DNA from: Methylobacterium durans
Lineage (GTDB): Bacteria; Pseudomonadota; Alphaproteobacteria; Rhizobiales; Beijerinckiaceae
Length of the DNA: 64,000 nt
Direction of reading: 5' to 3'
Assembly: GCF_003173715.1 (NCBI RefSeq)
Contig: NZ_CP029550.1
Span: forward strand, 930,001-994,000
Under the pieces are notes generated by a model that was not told the origin of the DNA, did no database searches, and worked only from the letters and a program-made list of their open reading frames with translations. Shown in pieces: positions 1 through 11,119 of this stretch (its first letter is position 1; every line of letters begins with the position of its first letter). The position numbers and the translations under genes are program-made.

Positions 1-713
1 CCGCGTAGACGTCGGCCGTCGCGCCCGCCTGATGAAGAAGCGTAATGGTGTCGCGCAGGATCGCGTCCGCCGCGTAGACCGACGCCACCGAGGCCTGCCC
101 GAGTTGGACCCCGGCCACGGCATCGAGCCGCATCACGTCGGCGTCCACGGAAATGCCTGCCGCCGTGCGCAGGACCGCCTGAGCGGCGGCGAGGTCGCCG
201 CCCTTCGCGACGGCGATCCGGTCGAGGAGGGTCGTGAGCGCGCTGATCACAAGGGAGCCCGCGGGCGCGGCGAGGGAGCCGTCTGTGCCGAGGCCCATCG
301 CGGTGTCGAAGCCGCCGGTCAGGATCAGCCGTCCGGCACCGGGCGCCGGGAAGTCGAAATGGCCCGCCGCAGCCGTCGTGGCGGACACCTCGTTGGCATC
401 GTGGATGCCGTTGCCGTTCGCATCGGCGAAGACGAAGGCGTCGCGCAGCGTCCCGTACTCGGCCAGGCCCCAGCTTGTGCCCGCGCGCGTCTCGACGACA
501 GCGGACGCGCCGTGGACGTCCGCGATCAAGGCGAACGGGGAAAGGTTGTCGAGCTCAGAGGGCGTCACAGCCATGCTCCACGCGAGACCATCAGGCGGGA
601 CCGGGGCGCGAACGATCGAGGCCGACAAGCGGGTGCGCTCGCGGCCGGCCTCGTCCGGTCCATGCCCAGATATGCGTCGGCGGATGTCCGCGTCTCGTCT
701 TCCGCCGCGCCAT
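1..713 (-). CDS. N-terminal part of a secreted Ca-binding-type repeat protein (3' partial)
   Basis: An open minus-strand frame runs off the left edge of the window. It encodes a low-complexity, Ala/Gly/Asp-rich protein with an EF-hand-like stretch (FADANGNGIHDANE) followed by a segment with GHFDFPAPGAG and ILTGGFDTAMGLG. Such modules are typical of large secreted or surface adhesin-like proteins of alphaproteobacteria, often type I secretion substrates; that assignment is by resemblance only. No signal peptide is visible. I take the ATG at 713 (MARRRDAD...), preceded by AAAGGGA. An internal ATG at 574 (MAVTPSELDN) is an equally possible start. Function unknown. The C-terminus, where diagnostic repeats would lie, is outside the window. 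Confidence 0.55.
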
Positions 714-868
714 TCCCTTTTAACAGTCCGTTAAAATCGGAGCCAGGAATGGATCCGCACGGCGGGCGGGCAAGCTTCGTTAAGGTAAATTTCAAGCGCG
801 GCGGCTTGGATTCCTGGGGACAACAGCACCTCCGGCGCGGCGCCGTTCGGCGCCGTACGCCTTCGGGA

Positions 869-2427
869 TCACTCCCACTCGATCGTGCCGGGCGGCTTCG
901 AGGTGATGTCGTAGGTGACGCGGTTGATGCCCTTCACCTCGTTGATGATCCGCGTCGCCACCCGGCCGAGGAACGCCATGTCGAAGGGATAAAAGTCCGC
1001 GGTCATGCCGTCGACGGAGGTGACGGCGCGCAGGGCGCAGACGTGGTCGTAGGTGCGCCCATCGCCCATCACACCGACCGTCTTGACGGGCAGGATCACC
1101 GCGAAGGCCTGCCAGATCGTGTCGTAGAGGCCCGCCTTGCGGATCTCCTCGAGGTAGATCGCGTCGGCCCTCCGGAGCGCGTCGAGCTTCTCGGCGGTGA
1201 TCGTGCCAGGACAGCGGATCGCGAGGCCGGGTCCCGGGAACGGATGCCGGCCGACGAAGGCGTCGGGCAGGCCGAGTTCGCGGCCGAGCACCCGCACCTC
1301 GTCCTTGAACAGCTCACGCAGGGGCTCCACGAGCTTCATGTTCATGCGCTCGGGCAGACCGCCGACGTTGTGGTGGCTCTTGATCGTGACGCTGGGGCCG
1401 CCCGTGAACGAGACGCTCTCGATAACATCCGGGTAGAGAGTACCCTGAGCGAGGAAGGCCGCACCGCCGATCTTCTTCGATTCCGCCTCGAACACGTCGA
1501 TGAAGAGCCGGCCGATCGTCTTGCGCTTCACCTCCGGGTCGCTGACGCCCTCGAGCGCGCCGAGGAAGGTGTCCTGCGCTTCCACATGGACGAGCGGAAT
1601 GTTGTAGTGATCGCGGAAGAGGCCCACGACCTCCTCGGCCTCGCCCGCGCGCAGCAGCCCGTGGTCGACGAACACGCAGGTGAGCTGCTCGCCGATCGCC
1701 TCGTGGATGAGGACCGCGGCCACGGCCGAATCGACCCCACCGGACAGGCCGCAGATCACGCGCTCCTTTCGGACCTGCGCCCGGATCTTCTCGATCGCTT
1801 CTTCGCGGTAGGCGCCCATGGTCCAGTCGCCGGAGCAGCCCGCGATGTCGCGCACGAAATTGCGGATGAGTAGCGCTCCGTGCGGCGTATGGGCCACTTC
1901 GGGGTGGAACTGCACCGCGTAGAACCTGCGCGCCTCGTCCGCCACCGCGGCGAAGGGCGCGTTCTTCGAGATCGCGACGGTCGTGAACCCGTCCGGCAGC
2001 TTGGTGACCCGGTCGCCGTGGCTCATCCAGACGGGGTAATGCTCGCCGGCGTGCCAGACGCCGTTGAAGAGCGCACACTCGGCCAGGATCTCGATCTCGG
2101 CCCGGCCGAACTCGGCATGGTGCCCGCCCTCGACCTCGCCGCCGAGCTGGGCCGCCATGGTCTGCTGGCCGTAGCAGATGCCGAACACCGGCACCCCGGA
2201 CTCGAACACCATCTGCGGCGCCCGGGGGAGGCCTCGGTCGTCACCGATTCCGGACCGCCCGAGAGGATGACCCCCTTCGGCTTCGTCTCGGCAAAGGCCT
2301 CGGCGGCTTTCGTGAAGGGCACGATCTCGCAGTAGACGCCCTCCTCGCGCACGCGGCGGGCGATGAGCTGCGTCACCTGGCTGCCGAAATCGACGATGAG
2401 GATCTTGTCGTGGTCGGTGGTCGTCAT
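869..2427 (-). CDS. guaA: GMP synthase (glutamine-hydrolysing), interrupted by a one-base frameshift
   Basis: GuaA converts XMP to GMP using glutamine and ATP. The start is the ATG at 2427 ([17 protein letters not shown]). The class I amidotransferase domain carries the nucleophile Cys in [10 protein letters not shown] and the His-Glu pair in FHPEV. The PP-loop ATP-pyrophosphatase domain has LSGGVDSAV, and the C-terminal dimerisation domain ends in [10 protein letters not shown]. The first ~68 codons (to SVTTEASP) are in one frame and everything after APQMVFESG is in another. The switch falls at a run of five C (minus strand) near 2221-2228, where one more C would restore a normal ~519-residue protein. 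Either the base is missing from the assembly or the gene is really broken. It belongs to the guaB-MAPEG-rsmB-guaA neighbourhood on the same strand. Confidence 0.93.
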
Positions 2428-2617
2428 GGCCTGCAGTTAGACGAGCGCCCGCGCCCGTGCAACGCGCGCGTCCGCAGGGCTGGGAAGCACGTGGTCGAAG
2501 GCTGGGGATCGGGCTCGCGGCAGCGCCTGTTCGGAACAGGACCGCACCGTTAAGAGGATGTTCACGCCCAGGCGGCGAAACGGGCCGCCCCGTCCACACG
2601 CTCAGGAGCCTCACGTC

Positions 2618-2845
2618 ATGAGAGCAACGATCCTCGGACTCGCCGCCATCGCGCTCGCCGGCATCACCCCCGCGGCCGCTCTGTCGGTCGCGGGCGGTCC
2701 GCTCGTCGCGCCGGCCAGCGGCATCGAGCAGGCGCGCGTGGTCTCGCGCACCGTGATCCGCGGTCCGCGCTGCAAGACGGTCGTGGTCAAGCGCCGCGGC
2801 CCCTACGGCCGCATGGTGGTGGAGCGCCGCCGCCGCTGCTTCTAA
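2618..2845 (+). CDS. Small secreted basic protein, function unknown
   Basis: A 75-residue protein. It begins with a clear signal peptide ([21 protein letters not shown]) and has a strongly basic C-terminus with two Cys ([19 protein letters not shown]) that could form a disulfide. The ATG at 2618 was chosen because CAGGAG lies about 9 bases upstream and the signal peptide starts there; the frame also opens further upstream. It ends just before a strong hairpin and converges with the rsmB-like gene. Similar short secreted Cys/Arg-rich proteins are common in Methylobacterium, but no function is known to me. Confidence 0.7.
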   Translation: MRATILGLAAIALAGITPAAALSVAGGPLVAPASGIEQARVVSRTVIRGPRCKTVVVKRRGPYGRMVVERRRRCF

Positions 2846-2862
2846 GACCGTTCCACGATCTG

Positions 2863-2889
2863 CGAATGGCCCCGCTCCGGGGCCATTCG
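2863..2889. terminator. Perfect 12-bp hairpin between convergent genes
   Basis: CGAATGGCCCCG and CGGGGCCATTCG form a perfect stem around a 3-base loop. It sits between the stop of the small secreted protein (2845) and the stop of the rsmB-like gene (2895). TCGTCGTTT follows on the plus strand, so it probably ends the plus-strand transcript and may serve both. Confidence 0.75.
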
Positions 2890-2894
2890 TCGTT

Positions 2895-4193
2895 TCAGGA
2901 CCGCACCAGGGTCGCGACGTAGAACCCGTCGGTGCCGGTCAGCGCCGGGCTCATCTGCAGCCCGTGCTCCGTGAGACGCACGGACCCCACAACAGACGGC
3001 AGACAGGTTTCCGCCACGCTCCGCGCCGGCACCACCGCGAAGGCGCCCCCGCTTCGCGCCAGCAGGTCGGCGATCGCGCCGTCGTTCTCTTCCGGCAGGA
3101 TCGAACACGTGATGTAGGTGATGCGTCCGCCTGGACGGACGAGGCGGCCCGCGCGGTCGAGAACGGCCGCCTGTTCGGTCAGCCGGGTCGCGAGACTGCC
3201 CGGACGCAGGCGCCACTTCGCGTCCGGATTGCGGCGCCACGTGCCGGTGCCGGTGCAGGGCGCATCGACGACGACGCGATCGACCGTGCCGTCGAGATCG
3301 TCGAGCACGTCGGCGCGGGCGCGTCCGGTGCGCGGCGTGCGCACCTCGGCCTCGGCGCCGGCCCGGCGCAGGCGCTCGTGGATCGGCGCGAGGCGGCGCG
3401 GGTCGCCGTCCGTTGCGACGAGGCGGCCGCGATTGCCCATCTCGGCCGCGAGGGCCAGCGTCTTGCCCCCTCCCCCGGCGCAGAGATCGACCACCGTCTC
3501 GCCGGGTCGCGCGCCGGCGAGCAGGCTCGCGATCTGCGAGCCCTCGTCCTGAATCTCGTACCACCCCTCGAGAAATTCCGGCTCGACATGAAGCGCGGGG
3601 CCGCGCCCGTCGGCGCCGATCGGAATGCGGAGCCCGTGGGGGGCGTGCGGCGTCGGCTCGGCGGCGAGATGGCCGAGAGGGACGAGGGCGTCGGCGCGGC
3701 TCCGCTTCAACGTATTGATGCGGATGTCGAGCGGTGCCCGGCGGCCGAGGGCGCGAAGCTCCGGCAGCAGCGCCTCACCGAGCGCGGCCTGGAGCGAAGG
3801 CAGCACCCATTCGGGCGCGTCGCCCGCGATCGCCGGCGGCGCCTCGGCGAGGCTGCCGATCTCTACCCGCTCGCGCTCCGCCGCGGTGAGTGGCGTCGGC
3901 GCGAAGCGCTCGCCGCTGAAGAGGCCGGCGATGGTCGGCGCGGCGAGGCCCTGCTGCAGGCGCAGCGAGCCGATGAGCACCGCGCGCGGGCTGTCATCGT
4001 CCATGATCCAGGCGGCGGACGCGCGCCGGCGCAACGCGTCGTAGACGAGGCTCGCGATCGCCGCGCGATCACCCGAGCCGGCGAAGCGATGGGCGAGACC
4101 CCAATCCTTGAGGGCATCGGCGGCCGGCCGGCGGCGCCCGGCGATATCGGCCAGGATCTCGATGGCGGCGGAGCAGCGGGCGGCGGGGGTCAG
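2895..4193 (-). CDS. rsmB: RsmB/NOP-family rRNA (cytosine-C5)-methyltransferase
   Basis: A SAM-dependent methyltransferase of the RsmB/Sun family, expected to methylate a 16S rRNA cytosine. It has an N-terminal NusB-like region ([17 protein letters not shown] ... [10 protein letters not shown]), a Rossmann fold with the SAM loop [16 protein letters not shown], the conserved [18 protein letters not shown] and the catalytic Cys in [11 protein letters not shown]. The NusB-like segment continues without a stop back to 4193 and no ATG, GTG or TTG fits there. A CTG at 4193 preceded by GAAGGAG (8-base spacing) is the likely start, giving 432 residues. A downstream TTG (4034) would cut through the conserved N-terminal helix region. 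It lies in the guaB-guaA cluster. Confidence 0.88.
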   Translation of the reverse strand: MTPAARCSAAIEILADIAGRRRPAADALKDWGLAHRFAGSGDRAAIASLVYDALRRRASAAWIMDDDSPRAVLIGSLRLQQGLAAPTIAGLFSGERFAPTPLTAAERERVEIGSLAEAPPAIAGDAPEWVLPSLQAALGEALLPELRALGRRAPLDIRINTLKRSRADALVPLGHLAAEPTPHAPHGLRIPIGADGRGPALHVEPEFLEGWYEIQDEGSQIASLLAGARPGETVVDLCAGGGGKTLALAAEMGNRGRLVATDGDPRRLAPIHERLRRAGAEAEVRTPRTGRARADVLDDLDGTVDRVVVDAPCTGTGTWRRNPDAKWRLRPGSLATRLTEQAAVLDRAGRLVRPGGRITYITCSILPEENDGAIADLLARSGGAFAVVPARSVAETCLPSVVGSVRLTEHGLQMSPALTGTDGFYVATLVRS

Positions 4194-4344
4194 GTCGAAC
4201 TCTCCTTCAGAAACGATTCACGCTGTCGCGATGCGGCCACGCTTCGCGCCCAGGCGGGCCACATTACGGCCGAGCTTCCGGCGCGATCCCGCGTCAGAAC
4301 GCGAGGGCGTGCCCTTCGTCAACGCCGGAGCCATCAAGTCAGCC

Positions 4345-4518
4345 ATGTCGCCCGTCATCCATCTCGCCGTCGCAGGTCTCCTGGCTCTCGCGGTCGCCGC
4401 CTGCTCGACGGCACCGGCCGCTCCCGACCTGACGCCGCCGCCGCGCCGACCTGTCGACGCCAAGACTCAGCTCGAATACGGAAACCCGCCTCCCCCGCCG
4501 CCCGGTCCACGTTACTGA
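4345..4518 (+). CDS. Small proline-rich lipoprotein
   Basis: A 57-residue protein with a hydrophobic leader and a lipobox ending in LAVAAC, so it is probably lipidated at Cys and held in the envelope. The mature part is short and Pro-rich (DLTPPPRRPVD, NPPPPPPGPRY). The ATG at 4345 starts exactly at the signal sequence. The upstream frame is open but looks non-coding because it opposes the 5' end of rsmB. Such entericidin-like tiny lipoproteins are common in Methylobacterium; the role is unknown. Confidence 0.6.
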   Translation: MSPVIHLAVAGLLALAVAACSTAPAAPDLTPPPRRPVDAKTQLEYGNPPPPPPGPRY

Positions 4519-4525
4519 GGCGCGC

Positions 4526-5476
4526 TCAGCTCGCCTCGCGGGTGCGCCGCCCCTCGTAGGTCTTCAGGTGGGTGTAAGCCCGCTCGAGATGCGGGCGGGC
4601 GGCGTCCAGGTCGGCGGTCCGGCCCCGTTCGATCAGGTCGCCCACGATGTGGTCGGCCTCGATCCGGCCACCGCCCTCGATGTCGCGCAGCATCGAGGCG
4701 GTGACAGGCGAGCCCTCCTGCGTGAGCATGGAGCGCGCCTGGGCCGCAACCTTGGCCCGCGGCTCGAAGCCGGCGGCCGCAGCGACCGCGACGCATTCCG
4801 CGTAGAGCCCTTCGACGAAGTCTCGCCCGCGCGGCGCGCCGACGATGTCTCCGATGCTGCCGCGCATCAGGCAGGTGCTGCCGGCCAGCGTCGCGAGAAA
4901 GACCCACTTCTCCCACATCTCGAGCAGGATCGCCGCGCTGAGCTTCGGCTGGAAGCGCGCGCCCTGCATCAGCGCGTCGATCGCCTCGACGCGCGCCGAG
5001 CGCGTACCGTCGCGCTCGCCGTAGGTCAGCGTGCAGAACTCGCTCATGTGCCGGATCTCGCCCGCACCGCCCAGCGTCGCCACGATCGAGCAGGAGCCGC
5101 CGAGAATCCTCTCGGAGCCGAAGCGCGCATCGAGCGCGTCGAGGTGGCGCAGGCCGTTGAGGATCGGCAGCACGTTCGTGTCCGGTCCGACAGCGGGCGC
5201 GACGTCGCGGATCGCGCCTTCAAGATCGTAGGCCTTGCAGGAGAGCAGCACGAGGTCGAAGCGGCCCCCCTTCCCCGCAGCTAACGCGTCGGCCGTGATC
5301 GCGGCGGGCGCGGGGATGTGCGCGTCGCCGAGTGGGCTCCGCACGGACAGGCCCTCGGCCCGGAGCTTCTCCGCCCGAGCCGGGCGCACGAGGAACGTGA
5401 CGTCGCGCCCCGCCTCGGCAAGACGTGCCCCGTAATAGCCGCCGGTCGCCCCCGCTCCCACCACGAGCACCCGCAT
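4526..5476 (-). CDS. Ketopantoate reductase (PanE/ApbA) family oxidoreductase
   Basis: A 316-residue NADPH-dependent reductase of the 2-dehydropantoate 2-reductase family. The N-terminal Rossmann fold starts VLVVGAGATGGYYGARL. The conserved Lys region LLSCKAYDLE and the block LPILNGLRHLDAL around residues 85-110 fit the family, and the C-terminal helical domain carries EMWEKWVFLA. The family includes true PanE (pantothenate synthesis) and several paralogues with unknown substrates. The gene stands alone, with no pan genes nearby, so I give no symbol. It ends 8 bases from the convergent lipoprotein gene. Confidence 0.85.
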   Translation of the reverse strand: MRVLVVGAGATGGYYGARLAEAGRDVTFLVRPARAEKLRAEGLSVRSPLGDAHIPAPAAITADALAAGKGGRFDLVLLSCKAYDLEGAIRDVAPAVGPDTNVLPILNGLRHLDALDARFGSERILGGSCSIVATLGGAGEIRHMSEFCTLTYGERDGTRSARVEAIDALMQGARFQPKLSAAILLEMWEKWVFLATLAGSTCLMRGSIGDIVGAPRGRDFVEGLYAECVAVAAAAGFEPRAKVAAQARSMLTQEGSPVTASMLRDIEGGGRIEADHIVGDLIERGRTADLDAARPHLERAYTHLKTYEGRRTREAS

Positions 5477-5548
5477 CGTTCCACTCCCGCTCTCAGACCC
5501 TCAAGGCGGCCTTCCATGCGCGCGACGAGACGCGGATGCAACGGAGCG

Positions 5549-5980
5549 TCAGGGCCCGAGCGGCGCGAAGAGGATGCGCCAGGCGAAGATGAGCCACATC
5601 GCGCCGAGGACGACGACGCCCGCCATGTAGGCCCGGAAGCGGCTCGGCACGTGGTTCGCGGTGATGAAGACGTAGGCGTGCACGCAGCGCGACAGCACGA
5701 AGATCCAGGCCAGCACGACGAAGATGAGGTCGGCCTTGCGGGTGTAGAGCGCCAGCGGCACGAGGGCGAGGAACAGGACCGGGATCTCGAACTGGTTCGA
5801 GAAGGCGTTGGCAGCGGCCTGCACCTTCGGCGGCCAGGCGCGCTCGCCCAGCGCGATGTCGCCGATCCGCACGCGCCCCGCCCCGATCTCGGCGAAGCGC
5901 CGCCGCCCCATCACGCCGATGAGGATGAAGACGAGCAGCACCTGCACGAAGACGGGCGCGAGAATGGCTTGGACGGTCAT
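5549..5980 (-). CDS. MAPEG family membrane protein
   Basis: A 143-residue integral membrane protein with four predicted hydrophobic segments. It has the MAPEG-like signatures RVRIGDIALG, AANAFSNQFEIPVLF and RCVHAYVFITANHVPSRF. MAPEG proteins are related to microsomal glutathione transferases; the bacterial DUF-type members have no proven substrate. It lies between guaB and the PanE-like gene on the same strand, a neighbourhood seen in other Rhizobiales. Confidence 0.85.
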   Translation of the reverse strand: MTVQAILAPVFVQVLLVFILIGVMGRRRFAEIGAGRVRIGDIALGERAWPPKVQAAANAFSNQFEIPVLFLALVPLALYTRKADLIFVVLAWIFVLSRCVHAYVFITANHVPSRFRAYMAGVVVLGAMWLIFAWRILFAPLGP

Positions 5981-6048
5981 GCGGAAGTCCGTGGGCGCCC
6001 ACGATCGGGCGCCGTCTCACCTGAGCGGAAACGGGATCGTCGTCAGCC

Positions 6049-7554
<1,506 letters not shown>

Positions 7555-7721
7555 TCACGGGCATCGCGCCGGGCCGGATTCGGCAAAACGGCGTCACTGG
7601 GTTGGCACGGGCCAGTATCATGCGGGGCAAGCCCGCGCAAAGCGGGACGCACGCGGGGCAACAGGAAAACACTCAGCCCCGCCCTGCGCCGGCCGCATGG
7701 CAGCTGGCCGCGGCCCCGCCC

Positions 7722-8603
7722 TCAGTTCGAACGAGCGGCCGGTCCCTTGTCGGTCCAATCCGGCGGCAGGCCGATATAGTCGCCGATCATGCCGTCGATG
7801 CCGGGCGCCCGGCCGAAGGCCTCGCAATCCGGGTCGAGCGGCGCCTCGCCGAGCACGGTGATGCGGACGCGGTCGTAGGTCGGGAGCGTCAGCGCCGCCT
7901 TGAACGGGTCCTGGCCGGTGGCGAGGAAGAAACCGAAATCCTGCCCGAATTCGCCTGCGAGGTCGTAGATGTCGCTGGCCGGGGAGACGCGCGCCTGGTT
8001 CGTGAAGGAATTGGCTGCTCCACCCCAGACCATGGCGGCCCGCTGGTCGCGGCGCCGGTCGAGGGCCTCGGCCTCGACGGTCAGGCTGCCGAGCCCGATC
8101 GGAAGACGGGGGATCGGCACCCGGCCCACGGCGGTCGCGAAGCCGACACCGACCTGCGAGGCGATGGTCACGGCGGCCGAGGTCGCGATGGTGGCGCCGG
8201 CGGCCGGCACGTTCGTCAGCTCGGCGCGTGTCACGGCCGCGCGGATCGTCAGGTCGGCCTTGCGGGTCGAGACCACGTCGTAGCGCAGGGACAGCTCGTA
8301 GCAGAGGGCGCGATCGGCGGCGTTCGCGACGAGCTTGCGTTCCACCGGCGTGAGGCCAGGCGCCACGGCCTCGGAGAACTCGGTCGGGATGATGCGGACC
8401 GTGCGGGTCTGCGGCAGGGCCGCGGGATCGAGATAGATCTTGGCGCGGCTCGCCGTCTCCTCGCTCGAGACGAGCCGGTCGTAGCGGGTCAGCGATCCGG
8501 TCTCGTTCAGGAGCACCGTGCCGCAGGCGGCGAGCGCGGTGAGAATACCGATGCTGGCGGCGAGGCGGGGCAGAGAGCGGGGCGGTGTCAGCCGAAGAGG
8601 CAT
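7722..8603 (-). CDS. DUF3313-like outer-membrane lipoprotein
   Basis: A 293-residue protein with a signal peptide and lipobox (ILTALAACG), so probably anchored by a lipidated Cys. The mature part has RYDRLVSSEE and IYLDPAALPQTRTVRIIP near the start and a central hydrophobic Ala/Gly-rich segment (AGATIATSAAVTIASQVGVGFA), as in DUF3313-family lipoproteins. Function unknown. The C-terminus has two Cys-containing stretches. It is the first gene leftwards from the divergent intergenic region shared with the MFS gene at 8932. Confidence 0.65.
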   Translation of the reverse strand: MPLRLTPPRSLPRLAASIGILTALAACGTVLLNETGSLTRYDRLVSSEETASRAKIYLDPAALPQTRTVRIIPTEFSEAVAPGLTPVERKLVANAADRALCYELSLRYDVVSTRKADLTIRAAVTRAELTNVPAAGATIATSAAVTIASQVGVGFATAVGRVPIPRLPIGLGSLTVEAEALDRRRDQRAAMVWGGAANSFTNQARVSPASDIYDLAGEFGQDFGFFLATGQDPFKAALTLPTYDRVRITVLGEAPLDPDCEAFGRAPGIDGMIGDYIGLPPDWTDKGPAARSN

Positions 8604-8931
8604 CCTGTCACTTTCGCGGCGAGATCTCGTGCGACGGCGACAGCCACGGCGCGTCCGGCCCGCGGCGCAGGGCGAGGGCCCGTCGCGCAGTGGAGGCTGG
8701 AGCGGCGGCGGCAGGCCGGCGTGTTGCGGCGTAGCTTAAGCGCCTTCACCCTCGCCCGGAACGGGATTCGCCGTTAACGAAACACTTACGGCTCGCCCTG
8801 TGGCCCGAGCGACACGAACCAGCAACATACGTTCGACCACCCTGCTTCATCCCGCGCCCTCGCGCGTCCTCTGCCCCGGCCCGAAGCCGCCTGCCCGCAA
8901 CCGCGCCCCGACTTCGACCATTCTCCGCCCG
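8604..8931. other. Divergent intergenic region, no gene seen
   Basis: This stretch separates the minus-strand lipoprotein from the plus-strand MFS transporter and should hold both promoters. The frame of the MFS gene is open from 8800, but the translation there (RATRTSNIRS...) is not transporter-like, so I leave it out. No clear operator or repeat is visible. Confidence 0.4.
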
Positions 8932-10344
8932 ATGCGCCCGTCCCGAATCGTCCCCCTCGTCGTCGCCACCGCCCTCTTCATGGAGAACACCGATTCGACG
9001 GTGATCGCGACCGCGTTGCCGACCATCGCGGCGAGCCTCGGCGAGGACCCGATCGCCCTCAAGCTCGCGCTCACCTCTTATCTCGTCAGCCTCGCGATCT
9101 TCATTCCGATCAGCGGCTGGATGGCGGATCGCTACGGGGCGCGCACGATCTTCCGGGCGGCGCTCATGGTGTTCATGGCTGGCTCGCTTGCCTGCGCCGC
9201 CTCGAACGGGCTCGGCTGGTTCGTCGCCGCGCGCTTTCTGCAGGGGATCGGCGGAGCGATGATGGTGCCTGTCGGACGCCTCGTGATCCTGCGCAGCGTG
9301 CCGAAGGCCGAACTCGTCACGGCGCTCGCCTACCTCACGATTCCCGCCCTGATCGGTCCGATCATGGGCCCGCCCCTCGGCGGCCTCATCACCACCTGGC
9401 TCGACTGGCGCTGGATCTTCCTGATCAACATTCCGATCGGACTGATCGGGATCGCGCTCGCGACGGCCTTCTTCGAGGATCTGCGCGAGCCGGAGCGCCC
9501 GCCTCTCGATCTCTCGGGCTTTCTGATGCTGTCGCTCGGGCTCGCCTCGCTGATGCTCGGCCTCGCCTCGACCGGGCGCCATCTCCTGCCGGACTGGCTG
9601 AGCTGGACCTGCCTCGGCGTGGGCGCCGCGCTCCTCGTCCTCTATCTCCGGCATTCCCGCGCCGTGGCGCATCCCGTGTTGCGGCTCGACCTGTTCCGCC
9701 ATCCCACGTTCCGGGCCTCCGTCATCGGCGGAAGCCTCTTCCGCATCGGCACCGGCGCGATCCCCTTCCTGCTGCCGTTGCTGCTGCAGATCGGCTTCGG
9801 GCTCGACCCGCTGCAATCGGGCCTCATCACCTTCGCCGCTGCGGCGGGTGCCATGTTCGTGAAGACGGTCGGCCCGCGCATCCTGCGCACCTTCGGCTTC
9901 CGGCGGGTGATGGTGACGAACGCCGTTCTGGCAGCCGGCTTCCTCGCGGTGAACGGCCTCTTCACGGCGCAGACGCCGCACTGGCTGATCGTCGCCCTGC
10001 TCTTCGTCGGCGGCTGCCTGCGCTCGGTTCAGTTCACCTGCGTCAACGCGATCGCTTACGCGGACCTCGAATCCCGCGACATGAGCGCGGGCACGAGCCT
10101 CGCCAGCGTCGCCCAGCAGATCTCGCTGAGCCTCGGGGTCACGATCGGCGCGCTGGCGCTGGAGGCGGCCGCCGGCTGGCACGGACGAAGCGCCATCCGC
10201 GCCGAGGATTTCGCACCGGCCTTCCTCACGGTGGCGCTGATCTCCGGCGCCTCCGTCCTCGCCTTCCGCCGGCTCGCGCCGGACGCGGGCGCGGAAGTCT
10301 CCGGGCAGCGCCTCGTCCCGAAGGCCGCCTCTCCGGGGCGCTAG
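8932..10344 (+). CDS. MFS drug-efflux transporter, DHA2 (EmrB/QacA) type
   Basis: About 470 residues with roughly 14 hydrophobic segments. Motif A-like GWMADRYGAR follows the second helix and IGPIMGPPLGGLI is the antiporter motif C. The N-terminus has MENTDSTVIATALPTIAASL, a hallmark of the DHA2 family. It should export small hydrophobic or toxic compounds by proton antiport. I start at ATG 8932 (MRPSRIVPLV), which begins directly at the first helix; the upstream extension to 8800 looks spurious. No adjacent TetR or membrane-fusion gene is present. Confidence 0.85.
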   Translation: MRPSRIVPLVVATALFMENTDSTVIATALPTIAASLGEDPIALKLALTSYLVSLAIFIPISGWMADRYGARTIFRAALMVFMAGSLACAASNGLGWFVAARFLQGIGGAMMVPVGRLVILRSVPKAELVTALAYLTIPALIGPIMGPPLGGLITTWLDWRWIFLINIPIGLIGIALATAFFEDLREPERPPLDLSGFLMLSLGLASLMLGLASTGRHLLPDWLSWTCLGVGAALLVLYLRHSRAVAHPVLRLDLFRHPTFRASVIGGSLFRIGTGAIPFLLPLLLQIGFGLDPLQSGLITFAAAAGAMFVKTVGPRILRTFGFRRVMVTNAVLAAGFLAVNGLFTAQTPHWLIVALLFVGGCLRSVQFTCVNAIAYADLESRDMSAGTSLASVAQQISLSLGVTIGALALEAAAGWHGRSAIRAEDFAPAFLTVALISGASVLAFRRLAPDAGAEVSGQRLVPKAASPGR

Positions 10345-10465
10345 GCGCGGGTGCCGGCCACGGGATGGTGATCGCCTCCGGCGCGGCCCTGCCCTGACCC
10401 CCGCGCCCGCGACGGCCCGAGGATGAGGATGGCGACTCCCTGCTCGCGGCGATCGATGATCGCGA

Positions 10466-11041
10466 TCAACGTCTCCGCGTCCACTTCATGATCGCACGCG
10501 CCTGCTGCCGACGCAGGCGGGCCGGGCGGATTCGCGCGGCCGGCTCAGGCCGCCGCGCGGGCGGGGGCACGCCCGCCAGGGTTGCGCTTCGGCCGGGGGC
10601 GGCCTTGCCGGGGGCCGGCTTCGCGGCCACGCGCCCGCTCCGCCAACCCTGCCAGCTCCAGGCGCCGGGGCCCATCAGCGCGTAGATCAGGAAGCCCCCG
10701 GCGAGGCCCAGATCCGCCAGGAACAGGGTGCGCTCGGCGACCGACGCCGCGCCGATGAAATGCCAGAACGGGTGGAGCAGGAACGCCATCACGGCGGCGA
10801 AGGCCGCCAGCGCGAGGCCGGTGAGACGGGGCAGGACGCCGAGGATCAGCGCGAGCGGTCCGAACACCTGCACGATCACCGCGGCGGTCGCGAGCGCGTT
10901 CGGCGCCGGCAGTCCGGCGCCCGCGAGCGTGATCGCGAACCCCGAAACGTTGAGCGCCCGGGCGATCCCGGTCGGGAGAAGCGCCGCCGCGAGCAGCAGG
11001 CGCGAGGTGAGAAGCAATCCGTCCTGGGCGCGGGCGATCAC
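10466..11041 (-). CDS. DoxX family membrane protein
   Basis: A 191-residue protein with four predicted transmembrane helices (LLLTSRLLLAAALLPTGIAR at the start, then VQVFGPLALILG, LAAFAAVMAFLLHPFWHF and DLGLAGGFLIYALMGPGAWS). The HPFWHF and GAWSWQGWR elements are typical of the DoxX/YphA group. The last ~55 residues are a basic, low-complexity Pro/Arg/Ala tail predicted to be cytoplasmic. DoxX proteins have been linked to redox and sulfur metabolism, but no specific role can be given. Confidence 0.8.
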   Translation of the reverse strand: MIARAQDGLLLTSRLLLAAALLPTGIARALNVSGFAITLAGAGLPAPNALATAAVIVQVFGPLALILGVLPRLTGLALAAFAAVMAFLLHPFWHFIGAASVAERTLFLADLGLAGGFLIYALMGPGAWSWQGWRSGRVAAKPAPGKAAPGRSATLAGVPPPARRPEPAARIRPARLRRQQARAIMKWTRRR

Positions 11042-11119
11042 GGGGAGAGGCTCCGGTCTCGAAGGGGTGCCCGCAGGCTCGCGGGCGCACGTGAAGACCG
11101 GGTTAAGGTTGTGGGGTTC

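Noticed and set aside
32..1873. 613-residue open frame on the plus strand
   Set aside because: It lies antisense to guaA, with Arg/His-rich composition and no domain; it is a GC-driven shadow frame.
2964..4559. 531-residue open frame on the plus strand
   Set aside because: It is antisense to the RsmB-type gene and low-complexity, with no ribosome site.
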